DNA from: Ficedula albicollis
Lineage: Eukaryota > Chordata > Aves > Passeriformes > Muscicapidae
Assembly (NCBI RefSeq): GCF_000247815.1
Contig: NC_021673.1
Span: 110,290,766-110,354,765 of the forward strand
Reading direction: 5' to 3'
DNA: 64,000 nt
Part shown: one piece after another, positions 41,301 through 53,700 of the stretch
How positions within the stretch are numbered: the first letter of the stretch is position 1
Layout of the letters: each line of letters opens with the position of its first letter
Made by a program: the position numbers and the translations under genes
The notes under the pieces: generated by a model
Told to the model about the DNA's origin: nothing
The model's input: only the letters and a program-made list of their open reading frames with translations
The model's database searches: none

Positions 41301-41670
41301 ATATCAGCTTAATGCACATAGCAACTTGTCTACACTTGTAGATTAGTTTAAAGCTGCAGTTTTAAACAAAAAAAAAAAAAAATTATGCTTGTGTTAAGAA
41401 CAGATAAATGCCAAGTTGTCTTACCCATGTGTATGCAGGATGACACATGAGCATCATGGAAAGTTTTGGTTACGTACAGAGAGCAGAGAAGACACTGAAA
41501 GCATCAGGTCTGGAACTTCACCAGGATATTCAGTTTCAAGGGTTCCATTCTACAGCTGCTGGACATCTCTCTTCAAAAAGGAAAAATCATTGTTATTGTT
41601 AGTAACATTTCCCAGTAAGGACTGAGAGACCTCAGCAGAAAAAGGCGAGTTTGGCATGCTTAGCTCTTAC
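35368..41670 (-). other. CHST9: Inferred CHST9 intron 1
   Basis: Bounded on the minus strand by the donor at 41670/41671 (CAG then GTAAGAG) and the acceptor at 35368/35367, giving 6303 bp if the first exon is assigned correctly. It contains the GC-rich unassigned island at 35513-35937 and possibly a weak antisense CR1 scrap around 40318-40370 (GTCGAAGGCCTTACAGAAATTT). The remainder (35938-41670) is AT-rich, with no recognised exon. Alternative donor-like sites at 41257/41258 and near 41423 would shorten the intron. Confidence 0.5.
35513..35937. other. Unassigned GC-rich island with a 179-codon open frame (plus) beside the CHST9 exon
   Basis: This segment is clearly more GC-rich than its surroundings and stays open on the plus strand in one frame from 35398 to 35937. 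The frame is rich in Pro, Ser, Thr and Gly (PPPEEPTSP, TVPPTTSAG) and has no family I recognise. The minus strand is also partly open, which suggests low stop frequency from base composition rather than selection. It contains an inverted repeat TGACCCAA (35625-35632) / TTGGGTCA (35642-35649). It could be an unrecognised repeat, a regulatory element or an exon of an antisense transcript. I do not call it a gene. Confidence 0.35.
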
Positions 41671-41900
41671 CTGTCTGAAGCACTCCGGGGAGTCAGCGAG
41701 CAGTCCCATGGAAGGCGCCTGGATTTTGGGAAGTTAAACAAAAACACTGCTCACGAGACAGCAACTTGATGGCTCTCAGTCTCCCGACAGGATTATAGGT
41801 GGGACTTCTTCCCACTCTCAGGATAAGGAACATTAGCAAAAGGACTGTGTCAAAGCCCTTTTTTGAACTGCAGAAGCGACACGGTCCTGTTTACGGGCTG
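41671..41900 (-). other. CHST9: Candidate non-coding first exon of CHST9 (5' end not defined)
   Basis: On the minus strand the sequence CTTCAGACAG is followed by GTAAGAGC, a near-consensus splice donor, just inside the CpG-rich region upstream of the coding exon. The transcription start cannot be read from the sequence, so the right boundary is nominal. Two other donor-like sites lie downstream (CGG then GTAAGTG at 41258/41257, and ATGG then GTAAGAC near 41423) and could be used instead or in addition. Confidence 0.4.
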
Positions 41901-42160
41901 CAGTGAGCCGAGGCGCTATCAGCACGCCAGCAGGACTCGCAGCCTGCCCCAGTCATTCACTCCACTGCTAGAAAACGCACAGGCAAAACACCAGCCCGTT
42001 TTTTTTTTTTTTTTTTTTTTTTTAACTTTGGGGCTGCAGTGAGCCGAGGCGCTATCAGCACGCCAGCAGGACTCGCAGCCTGCCCCAGTCATTCACTCCA
42101 CTGCTAGAAAACGCACAGGCAAAACACCAGCCCGTGTTTTTTTTTTTTTTTTTAACTTTG
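41895..42160. repeat. Local tandem duplication in the candidate promoter, period 136 bp
   Basis: The unit starting GGGCTGCAGTGAGCCGAGGC, running through AAAACACCAGCCCG and a T-tract, and ending AACTTTG occurs at 41895 and 42031. The copies match except for T-tract length (about 24 versus 17) and a G in the second tract. Because it lies in the probable promoter or first exon, it could double any regulatory sites in the unit. Confidence 0.92.
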
Positions 42161-42280
42161 GAGACGTGCCACGAATTCCCGATTCCCGGTGTGACGAAGG
42201 AAGAGGGGGCCGTGCGGCTGCAGGGAGTCAGCAGAAAAGTTGCGCGGTGCCGCGGCGGGGGCTCCGCGATGTCCCCAACT

Positions 42281-42450
<170 letters not shown>

Positions 42451-43113
42451 CTGCTGCCGCGGGGCTGCGGGGCAAGCAGGTCCCGCCCAAGCTCGCCCGC
42501 CCCCCGCTCGCCCCAGGCGGGTGCCCCTCACCTGCCCGCCGCTCCCGGAGCGCTGCGCAGCGGCGCCTACTCGCAAAGTTTCCTCGCCAAACTTCGGGGC
42601 CGGGCGGGTGGGGAGGGGCCCCGGCGGCAAGGGGCACCCCCGGGCACAGTGATCCCCCCGGGCACCCCCGTGACATCGCGCTCCCTCCCCGCCGCCCGGA
42701 GATGGAGAGCTTGGCTGAAAGGTTCTGTTTGCTGTGGCACACGCAGGGGTGGCTCTCCCTGCGCCAGCGAATACATATGCCCGAGCTGCCAGGCAGAGGC
42801 AACTCATAGCTTTAATTAGCTGCTAAAACAGGTAGCGCAGAAACTTTATTGTCGTCTATGGGAAACGGGATGACAGAGAAAAATGTTTAATTAGTGCTTA
42901 TTGGAGCTTCACCTGTGCCTTGCAAACCTTATCTGCATATTGTGACAATAGACCAACAACGTAGATAAATGGCATTATCTTTCTTCGACGGGAATATCGC
43001 TTTGCTTACATTTCTTCAGGGAAGTCCTTGAAGAAACAGCTCTGGCCCTTGCTAAGGTGGGGCAAGCACAGAGGAGTTCTGACTTTCCAAAGCTGTGCCC
43101 AGACTACTTCTGG

Positions 43114-43205
43114 ACTACTTCTGTCTCTCTCTCTCTCTCTCTTTTAGGTATTTCGCTGCAGAGACTACTTCTGTCTCTCTCTCTCTTTTAGGTATTTCGC
43201 TGCAG
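43114..43205. repeat. Tandem duplication containing a (CT)n tract, period about 49 bp
   Basis: The segment ACTACTTCTG, a CT dinucleotide run, CTTTTAGGTATTTCGCTGCAG is present twice. The first copy has a longer CT run than the second, so replication slippage has acted on the CT tract after the duplication. Confidence 0.85.
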
Positions 43206-44010
43206 TGCCATGTTCCGAGAACTATCCCAGCAGACAGATACTTCTAAAATGCTCCCTGGATTCATTGCCCATTGCTCACTTAAGGCATTGAGGCATCTTC
43301 TGGAGTAACAGTAATGTAAGCTTTCATGTTTCTGCAACATCTTTTACTCCAACAGGTCTCAAATCATCTCACACTGTTGAGAGAGCGCACAGGGATCTTT
43401 TCCCCCGCCAGGGCAGCACCGCCTTCGGCAGGAAGCTGAACTCAAGTGTTTCAGAGCAGGGGGTACAGAGCTGGGCACTGCTCAGATTTCCAAGGGGAGT
43501 TAACTGGGCAGAGTGTAATTACCCAGTCCAAAGCTTAGGTATTGGTTGGAAAGTGCTCCAGGATCTGTAACAGCCGTAGGCAGCCAAGACCCGTGTGCAG
43601 GAGCGTCCCCTTGGATTTTCAGTCCAGGTGCTAAACTGTCCTGCTCCTGCTTAGTTTGGGTTGTGTGAATACATACAACCTCACCGTGGTGCTATAAATT
43701 TTCTCTGGTTTATTTCACTGAAGGGTCTCTCTAGTCACAGTTCATTATAGGAGCTAGCAGCTCAGAGAAAGGCCAGGGAGAAAGGATTTTTTCCATTCAA
43801 GCCAACCATGGATCCATTTTAAAGTTCTAGTCACTAAAGACTAGCCCTCACACCTGTAGCTTGTCTGGCTGCCTAGTAGAAATAAAAGGAGAGGAAGGGG
43901 AGTGTGAAGTAGAAGATGGCAGTTTTTTGCTATTTCAGGGGAGTTGAGCACATTTCCTTTTTTTAGACAACCTGGCAGGGATGTGATCCTATGTTAACCA
44001 TATGCCTTAA

Positions 44011-44070
44011 CAAAACAAACAAACAAACAAAAAAACCCCAAACAAAAAACCAACCAACCAACCAACCAAA
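44011..44070. repeat. (CAAA)n / (CCAA)n simple repeat
   Basis: A run of CAAA units is followed by an A/C spacer and about four CCAA units. Confidence 0.85.
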
Positions 44071-46414
44071 AAAAGCAACCTCATATTTAAATTACGGATC
44101 TATTAGTCCCGGATGGCCAGTGAGATTTAGAGAAAAACAACATGCCAACTGAATTTTAGTTTCCTGATGTAATTCACTCAGAAGATTGTAATGAAGGTCA
44201 CTGAAGCTTCTAGTAAGGATATACGGGTTAATCTTCTGGGTGTTGTAGATTCAATTTCACTCAGTAAGTACATGCAGCAAACATATTTCTTCAGATTGAT
44301 CTACTCAGGCTGTATCCATCAACTAATTAAACTTATATATAAAACTGAATAGATCAGATGTCTTTATTTTTTATTTTTCTTCAGTTAATGGAATAAGTTA
44401 ATGGCTTTGGGATAAAGCCAAGTCTTGTTTTATAATTTAGTAAAAAACAACGAAAGAAAAAAATCCCCAAACCACAAAGAGCTCCAGACTAGCGCATTTA
44501 ATTTTGAAAATACTTGTTCCACACAGATTCTCCTGGTGCAGAGGGTATAGTCCAGCAATTGATATAAGAATCTTTACCAGATTAAAGATTAAAAATTCAA
44601 CATGCAGGTGAAATCAGACACTGGATTAGGAAACTCATCAACTACGCAATTGTAATCAGCACCTTCTGAAGCCCGACATGTAGCAAAAAAGAAACAAATT
44701 ACAAAAGGGTGGCGGCAGTCTGTCTGTGTCAGCAGAGCTGGTGTGGAGCCAGCACCTACATCATAAACTATTCTTGGCAGGTTTCTGCATGTTTGCCATG
44801 ATTTCTGGTAGATGAGTAGTTCAAGAGTTAAAGAAGCAGCAGCATCCTCTGAAAGCAGTGAGACAACAGCCAGGTGGTGATGCCTTCTCACAGGAACAGG
44901 AGTGGTCAGTGCATTTAGAGAAGAAAGGTAACAGGTTGTGAATCAAAACTGCAACCTGCCAAAATTTGGAGGTCAATTTGCTGAAATAAAACCCCCTTTA
45001 CTCTGCAATAAGACCAATTGAGGCTCTATACACACATTTCTTGTGCAGATTTTCAGGAACAGCCGTGGAGGAAAGTTTGGTGTGGAGGGTAGATTGGTAG
45101 GTAGGTCACAATAACCCACACTCAGAGCTGCTTCTGCTTCTCTGTGGGCTGTGCACTCTGTACGGCCCCTGAACTTGTGGGTGCTCAAACCATGGGGCAG
45201 GAACCATCTACATAATCACTGTAAGCTGTTCAGAAATGCCCCTCACTCGCTGAACGGCCCACCCAGCCTAGGTTTCAATTTGTCATTTTTCAAAATTTTC
45301 TGCAAAGCTAGGGCAGCCATCTGCACATTTCAAGGAGTCAGAATTTGAGATTCTTATGTTTAAAGAAAAATTCAATGTAAAAACCCTGGCTCAAGTAGTA
45401 GCAGCGACAAAACTGTGCCGATTTGGCCTGATCTTTTTCCAAAGGGGAAGGATTAGACCTTCAGAGACATTTTTAGATTAGCCAAATTCATTCCAAGTGC
45501 TGTTATCATTTGCTGCACTGACTTTTAGGACAGGCCACACTGGCATAGTTTCAGTGTGTTATATATAAATATAGAGCCCATTAAACAAGCCTTTGGTGAT
45601 TAAAAACATTTTATCATTATGAAGGTGTCTTTTGCTCCAGGGTACAAACCATTCAGCAAGTAGTTTCATTTTATTTCCTTGAGCTTTTTTCATTTTCAGC
45701 TAATTAGCTAGAAATACACCACCCAAAACATTCCCCTTTCCTCAGTTAGGAGGCTAAAATTTGCCTCCACCAAGCATTGCTATGGGGGATTTGCTTTGTT
45801 CTTTAAAAAAACTGCTAGCAACTTGGTACAAAATTCATTTGCTCAGTAATGTATGCTGGGGTAATTATCAAAACCTTTCTAAGCAAGCTGTGTGCTCATT
45901 CAAAAATATTAGGCAATTCAAAGTGTCTGTGGTTCTTCAGCTATTACAAAGTTTTGTTTTTAAGCAGCCTCCAAAAACTTAACTTAAACACTTCAATGAG
46001 TTGACTGTGAAGCTATTTTATCCTAATGGGCTCCTGTTCTCAGAAGACAGCCAAAAGTAAACAGTAACAGCAATTTTTTTTCTGAAGGTTGGTGCATTAT
46101 CTTACTCCAATTCTAAAATGTTCTTCAAATAGCAGATGCTACTCTGTCAAGTGCTGCAGGGCTGCAAAATGCCTTAGGATGCCCTGAAAAGTTTATTCCT
46201 GGAAAAAAAGAAGTGAATTAATTCTGTATTTGAGTGACTGGTGAGGAATTCCATTAACAGGTATAAATGGAAAGGGTAAGATTAGCTCCCTTTGTCTTAC
46301 CCTCTCTGCCCTAGCTCTGGGTGAACAGGGTTTATGTGAGTATTCATGCTGCTATATGATGCATTTATATCTCAGAGGAGGTATATCCAGTTTTAGAGGT
46401 TCCATGCATAGAAT

Positions 46415-46520
46415 CTTTTCAGGACAAGACTGGATAGGCTCCTGAGCAACCTGGCCTGACCCCATGGCTGACCCAGTGATGTGCTGGAGGTGGGACTCCA
46501 GGTTTCCTGTTATCCTATCC
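46415..46520 (+). mobile_element. Probable old CR1 3' fragment
   Basis: The phrase AAGACTGGATAGGCTCCTGAG followed by CAACCTGGCCTGAC and a GGAGGTGGGACTCC block resembles the last 100 bp of degenerate CR1 copies. There is no clear terminal octamer repeat, so the call is tentative. Confidence 0.4.
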
Positions 46521-49500
46521 TCTGAGTTGTCCTATGTTGTCTTCCTGGATAGCTCATCTGAAAATCAGGAGGTCACACTTTCCCCAAAATAGTCTCATCT
46601 CACAACAAAAATGAGGTTTGAATGCCCTCCACAGAATCACAGACCACAAATGGATGAATGATATCCTTAATTAGTGTCAGAAGGGTTTCTGTTGAAATGT
46701 GGCTTGTAGAGGAACCTCCTCTACAAAAAAGAGGTCTGTTCTTCCAGGCCTTTTGAAATATGTTTATAAAAGCTATGCAGCATTGTAATTTCTAGTTTGT
46801 CTCATTCTAGAGAAGAGGAAGCATTCATCTTTGCTCTACCAAATAATGCTTGATTATGGTTCCTCCTGTAATAGAATAGCCTATTGTATCAGAGTGCTGA
46901 GCTGGGACAGTTTCTTTGGTCTTTCAGTTTCTGGTTTCATAGTGACCACACAAAATTAGTTGAAAAAAAAAAATCCTTAACTGTGTGATTTAAATGCTTT
47001 AAAAGTATCCATACAGATCTTGAAGGGTATATTCTTGTTTTCCAGTTTTCACTAAGGGATACTGCTGATCATCTCCATCCTTACAGTGGTGTCTAGATTT
47101 CTCAGATACGACGGACTGCTCTTAGATATTACAAAGACTTAAAAAACCCTTACAAAAACCTCTTTTGGACCAATTTTGCTATCTTTCACATGACTACTAA
47201 ATGTCAGAGAAGTAAATTCTACATATTGCCCTTTGGTCTCTACACATCCCCTGATGTGTATGAGACAAAATAAATTCTCTTGCTCCCAATAACAGTCTTG
47301 ATAGTGCAGAGTTCTGCACTAATTGAACATCTGTTGACAAGCTGTCTATATAAATCGATGGAGAAACAAACTGATTCATGAGACTAGGGGTCCAAACTAG
47401 GGCCTCCAAAGTAATTCACAATCTGTTGAAATCAGATACCATATCAGTAAATATGCAATTCCAATGATCTGGTTCCTCTTGCACCCTAAAATATCTGGAA
47501 CAAAAAGCAGAAATATGGTGACATGACAGTCTGGCAGCTGTCCTGAAGCTAAAGGAGGACTGAATGAAATAAAACAGGATGGCTTTTTCTTCACCAGTGT
47601 CAGCATTGGACTATGCACTGAATGTTTGCATTGCTTATTAAAACCAATGGATGTGTCTTAAACCCCTTCTGACAGCTTGAATTCAAACGCTGAGCAAATG
47701 ATGATATTATGGTATTTACATGTGCCAGAAAAAAATAAAGTTCCTGATAAATTCTGGGACAAATGAAGGTGGAAAGTAGAATAAATACTGCAGACTGACA
47801 ACCAGTATGACAACAGTATGTAAGAGAGAGAAAAAGAACTAAAAAAACTAGAGATTAAAAAAATTATCCAAAATCTTGTGTGAACATTAGTCCCAAGTAT
47901 TTGGTCATTGTGTAATGGTTCACATATGGGCAAGTGTCGGGACTGCCCCATGTTTTGCACCTCCACAAGGTAATATTACAGTGTCAGTCTAAGGAAAATG
48001 AGGTCATTTTCCTATTCTATACTGGATGTAGGACACATTCTGGCCAGCCTAAGATTTGCAAGTAATTTCACTGCTTATCACACACCTCCCTTTAGCTAGA
48101 TGCTGAGGTACATATAAAACAAAAGACAGTTTTTCAGGGGGCACAACCAAGGTGCTTAAGCTATTGTTGCCTCTTTTATGCCAAAAAATATTCTCACAGC
48201 TGGGATTTTAGATGAGGACATTTCACTGAGACAGTGGTGATTGCTCTTGTGGGTCATCTTTTATCTATAAAATTTTAGTCTAACTGTACTGATGTAGCTG
48301 AATCTGCTGGCAGTATTTGGTGGACTTGACCATCATGTGGCGCTCTTTAATGTAAGATCTAGCAGGGTAGATAAAGCTGCACATCTCATTCTCTTAACCC
48401 TTTTCCTAGCCATTTCCTAGTTTGGAATTGTGCTCCTCATTCTGGGAATAGCCTCATGAATTTGAAACTCTTCATTAAGACTGGGCTGTGAGATGGATTT
48501 GGGAGTCAGCAGCATGCATGGGCAATAAAACTCTTCATCTTCATAATGGCATGATCAAGCTTTCCAAACACTAAAGTGTATAACTTCACACACTAAAGGG
48601 AAGAGTAGCCTGGGAAAACTAACATGCCTCTAATGTTGGACTGTTCAAAGAGAAAGAGATATGGAAGAGCTGTGTCAGCTCAGGCTGGAAGCTAGGTTTG
48701 GAGCAATTCTGGAAACGTGGGTAATGGCAGAAAATTCTCTAGCCAGGGGCATTTCCCTCCTGTCACACACCCACAGCCATTTTTCCTGCCTTCAGGGCCC
48801 ACTGCTGCAAAATGCTGTACAAAAAAAAATGCAAGTGAATGCCATGATGGAGCCTCAGGATCATAAAATCCTAACACATCTCACAGGATTCCTGCTAATT
48901 TCCCTTGGCTCAGCTCAGCTCAACTGTATATAAACCATGCTCTCCAGGATTTGGCTTACTTTCTCTCAGTAATTAGGTTTCACAGGAAGGTTTTTCTTTA
49001 TTTTTAGGAAACTTTTCCTCACAACCAATATAGTTTTCCCCTGTTTATTTCATACACTTTTCTTCTTGTTCTTTTCCCAAAGGACATGGGATAGTTCGCT
49101 GCCTTTTTTGTGAGAATGTTACATGGTAAATTCCTACCAAGGAAACCACAGCTCACAGTATATTGTTCCCTTAGTAGGAAACAATCATCCTTCACTCTGT
49201 GTTTGAGTTCTGCAATGAATTTACCTCATTAATCCAGTGCAAGCCACCTTCTTTCTGTCTCTGTCTCATTGTAATCTGCTGAATAAAGGTGACTTTCTTA
49301 AGGATGCTTTAAATAACCCATTCTCTAGGACTTTCTTTAGGCTTTTGACTACTAAACTCATCCTTTCCAGATGGTATCATAATTTTCCACCCTTCCATCT
49401 TTGCAATGAAATGTAAGAATACTTAATAAGTAACTTGGGACAGATCATGAACTTCCACAAATACACTCATGCAGTGCTTTCATTGCTAGAGACTGTTACT

Positions 49501-49526
49501 CCACATCTGGAGAGGGAAATGTGATC
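46521..49526. other. Non-coding stretch, no gene seen
   Basis: AT-rich flanking sequence without recognisable exon, RNA gene or mobile element. Confidence 0.5.
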
Positions 49527-50095
49527 TGTCAGCCTGTATTGGGCTTGCATGGCAGTATCTGGGGGCAGGGGGAGGCAGGCTACAGGGATGGCTTCTGTGA
49601 GAAGCTGCTAGAAGCTTCCCCCCTGTCTGACAGGGTTAATGCCACCACTGCCCAAGGCTGAGACCATCAGTGAGAATGACAGCACTTCTGGGGTAACAGG
49701 GTTAAGAAGGGGGAAAAAAGTTACTTCACAGGAGCAGGTTGTAGCTGGAAAACAGAGGAAGGAGAATATGTGAGAGGAACAACTCTTCAGACACCAGGGT
49801 CAGTGGAGAAGGAGGGACAGGAGGTGCTCCAGACACCAGGGTGAGATTCTCCTGCAGCCATGGTGCAGACCATGGTGAGGCAGCTGTGCCCCTGCAGCCC
49901 ATGGAGATCCTGGAGGAGCAGAAATCCACGTGTAGCCTGAGCAGGACCCCACACCAGAGCAGGTGGATGCCTGAAGGAGGCTGTGACCCCATGGGGAGCC
50001 TGTGCTGGAGCAGGCTCCTGGCAGGACCTGTGGAAACATGGAGAGAAGCCCACACTGGAGCAGGTTTGCTGGCAGGACTTGTGACCCTGAGGGAC
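49527..50095 (+). mobile_element. 3'-truncated avian LTR fragment, plus strand
   Basis: The segment starts TGTCAGCCTGTATTGGGC and continues through AGAAGCTGCTAGAAGCTTCC and a run of GGAGCAGG-containing phrases (CACACCAGAGCAGGTGGATG, CTGGAGCAGGCTCCTGGCAG, CTGGAGCAGGTTTGCTGGCA). This order matches an avian endogenous-retrovirus LTR family that carries internal short repeats. The similarity stops near 50095, so the 3' part is missing. Many open frames on both strands here reflect the GC-rich LTR and are not genes. Confidence 0.6.
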
Positions 50096-50610
50096 ATATT
50101 CTCAAGTGCCTTTCCCAGTACACACCTGATCTGGGCTGCATAAATGGAGTGGTTGTTTGTACTTGTTGTAAGTATTTTTTTTTAAAATATGTGCTTGGGA
50201 ATTTAATCTAATTTTGGAAATGGAAAAATGTTAGTGTTTCTGTTTTGTAATTTTTGGTATTATCTTAATTACTATAGGAAACCAGCTAAAGAATAAACAA
50301 AGCAGCCTGTTACTCTCTTGTGTGTTTTATAAATAAGTGCTCTGCTTTGTAATTACTCCTTTAAAGCTAAATGCTTAGGTAAAAAATATATTGCTCAGGA
50401 AAACTTTACAGTCATCATGGCAGATATTTGACAGTACTTGTAGAACTAAAGCACAGATACCACTATTTATTTTATTGTTTATAAACTGTGAAGTTCTTGG
50501 TCACTAGAGCTGGAAGTCTTTTTATTTTAAAGTTAGACAGGAGCAGAAACTGGAAGAATGTGGGCCCTGTACACACATAGGAGCATCCTTGACCAAACAT
50601 TCATGACTTG
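50096..50610. other. Non-coding stretch, no gene seen
   Basis: AT-rich sequence between the LTR fragment and a tandem duplication, with no assignable feature. Confidence 0.5.
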
Positions 50611-50720
50611 TCGTCAAACTGTTTTTTATTGTGCATATTAAAGTCAACACATTTAAGTCTATAGTTGTCATCAAACTATTTTTTATTATGCATATTAAAG
50701 TCAACACATTTAAGTCTATA
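50611..50720. repeat. Local tandem duplication, period 57 bp
   Basis: The unit TC(G/A)TCAAACT(G/A)TTTTTTATT through CACATTTAAGTCTATA occurs at 50611 and 50668, with three visible substitutions. Confidence 0.88.
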
Positions 50721-53700
50721 TGCATACATGATGCATTTTTATCCAAGGAACTGTGTGTTTCTTTGTTTCAGATTTGCAAGTCATCTAAAAAGAGCTCAGC
50801 TTATAAAAACAATTGAAACTTCCAGTAGTGAATTAAAATAGCAGGAATTTTTGTTTGTTTTCCTTAATCTCAAATTGGTGTGAGGTACACAGTTGCTGCT
50901 TGTGTCAGTGTAATAACACTGTCTGCCAAGTTATGTCAAAAGCAAATAAATTGAAGTAGTCAGGATTTTCAGGATCATCTGCAGTTAAAAAACCTGCATA
51001 TGTTAGGTGGCTTACAGGGGAGCCATTATTGCAAATCCCACAGACACCCTGCTGTCAGAGGTCCATACATGACACAGAAGCAAATAAATTCTCTCACTAC
51101 AGTTTGGATTTATTAACCTAGAAGTTCAGAGCTCCACAACATGAGACTCCTGCTGTGTGTGCAGAAAGATTTTTCACCTGTGATTCCTCTTCTCCCAGTC
51201 CAGGACCTACACAAAATTACTGCCACATCCCTTCTTCCAGGTGAACTAGCTAGCCAGCTGCTGGTAGCCAGCTGTGAAACAACCAGATTTTACAGTGAAT
51301 GGCCCCCAAACCATCAAAAGGAACTAAGAAGATTGAAAAAATTTGGGCTCTCACTGAACCACCAATCTTACTATCCATAACTGCCAATTTACGTTGGGAT
51401 GGGGGAGAGAAGAGAGGTTTTAGTAAAGGAAATAAATGATATTTAGCAAATGAGATAGGGGCAGTTCTTTCTTCAGATACTATTTCCTTTCTAAGTTTCT
51501 GCTACATGCTTTTAGAATATATTTTTAATATAGGGATAATTTATCCTGTATAGGCAGTCAGAATAACTGAGTTAACAGAGTTTGCTCAGGCCTCCTTGCC
51601 CCCAATAGTTGTATGCATAGTGCTGTAATACTATTGTGGGTCTGCAGTCTGTAGTTACAATTTCCATTCTGCCACTCTACCAACAAAATGGGGCCTCTCA
51701 TTTATCTACTTCAGATCATGGTTTGCAATTGATAGATCAGCTTCAAGTAAAATGTAGGAAATTCACCTTATAACATAAATGTATCCTGTATTCAGCACCT
51801 GCCTTCATTATGGTACATTCTGTAGCAGCTGCCTATAAAGATTACCTTGTATAGAAAAAGAGACTTCTAAGCCATCAAAGAGGACTGAGTTCAATCCTTT
51901 AAGAAGATGATGAGAGCGTGAAACCTGGTCATTTTCAATAACTGAAATACAGCACCTTTCAGGTATTACACTTGCCCCTGAACATCCTTTTTCATTTCTA
52001 CATTGTTATGTTTGCACTTTCTGCTTCACTAAGGTATTTTCTTCCCCTTGCATAGTGTTAGAAAGCCAGAACCACCACCATTACACCTATCAACACCAAA
52101 AGATGGGATAATTTGACAGCAAAAGCTGCTATATCAAGTACACACAATTTAGTGTCCTGAAGTGAGCAGATGAAATGTATTCTTCATCTGTTTCATGTAT
52201 GGCAGCTTAGAGTGGATGGGTAGGTTTATTCAGACCAAATGGGTTTCTTCTAGTCACGAGGAACACAAAGACTGATGCTTCATAACAAACACTTTCCCTC
52301 TAAATGTGATAATGGAATATCCTGTATCCCAGAAATACACACTTTTACATTTGAGGTTATATTAAGCACTGATCAGAGCAGGTCAAGGAATTTCACATTT
52401 CTGATTTTCACTGCATACAGTGGTCTTGTAAATCAGCGTAAATATTTTGAAATGTTACACACAGCTATTGCAAAAGCTATGGGGAGCACATGTCATGGCA
52501 GAAGCAGAAGTTTATGGTGCTGGGAGAATGAGATCCTCTTGCCAACTAACAGCTTCGAATGGGCACAGGTAAGGCATTTTGTTCTGACATGTCTGTGCTC
52601 TCCTGCTTGAGCATGAGTAACTGTCAGGTCCATGCTGCCAAAACCTTTGGGATAAGAGTCCTGGAGCCAGTGGTGGCTGTGTCTCACTGCCATCACCCAA
52701 CCCACCCTCCACATTAATAGAGACCAAGTCACTATTTCCACAGAGAGTTGCAGCCACCTCAATTCATTGCTACCTCCTCTTCGAGAGCATCCGGATCTTT
52801 ATCTGTTTCTCAGAGGGAGTGTAAGCCCAGCTGGTGCTATGATTATTCAGAATTTCCCTTTAGCTGTTGTCAATTCCTTTCTCAAGCAGTGAAGGAAGAG
52901 ATCCTCAGGCTCTCTCCGATGAGTTAGTGGCCAGCCAGGAAACCAGTGTAAAAAGTTTAGAGCTTACCAGTTCATGTAGCAATCAAATGCTAAGTGCTTA
53001 ATGAAACTGCAAGAGAAAAAGTATTTTATCTGTGAATAACTAACCCCACATTTAATTCTACCTGTGTAAATCTGCAGGATCCCTTCTGAGTCTGACAGGA
53101 CAGCCCTGGAATTACCTCATTTAGCAGAGCCCCACATAAGAAATGGGGTGCATGCTCAGGAGGATGGTGTCTCTATCCAAAGGTTAAGGTGTACAAAAAG
53201 ATTTCAGGAGCTTGAGGAAGAAAATTAGTGTGTGAACATGAAAACCTGAGGAAAGAATGATGAAATTAATTACCAGACTAAAGGAAAAACGAAGAATCAT
53301 GAAGAAAAACAATTAGTAGTTGGAAATGCTCTTGAGTCCAGTAACCTTGGAGAATGCATTGAGCTAGTGGTTGCTGTCACTTTAGGCAATTATTGGATAT
53401 CATATAAACCTTTTTTCAAACAAAGACAGAATTGTTTATGTTTTAGGAAGCAGCCATCAATAGTGAAATTAAATATCTGAATGAATGCAGGAGCATGTTC
53501 TAATAAAACATAAGGAAAGTAATCAGGAAAGATTATCTGTCTTGTCAGCCTGATATTTTGCAGCGATAAAAAAGGAACTAGTTGCCAATGCACTTTCCTT
53601 TTTGCAAGCTGAGCCTATATAGTATAATATTAAATGGCAGAGACTCATAAAGATTTTAAATGCTTCTCTGCAGGACAGAGCTGAAGACACACACAAAACT

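Larger units (their letters stand above)
42721..46414. other. 5' flanking non-coding stretch with small simple repeats
   Basis: No gene seen. The part just outside the CpG island (42790-42970) contains TTTAATTAGC, TTTAATTAGTGC and a TTATCTGCATATTGTG patch and looks unique, so it is a possible proximal conserved element. A CT-rich tandem duplication (43114-43205) and a CAAA/CCAA repeat (44011-44070) are listed separately. Confidence 0.45.

Noticed and set aside
49726..50211. Cluster of overlapping frames of 69-123 codons on both strands
   Set aside because: The sequence is an LTR fragment with internal GC-rich repeats; the frames are by-products.
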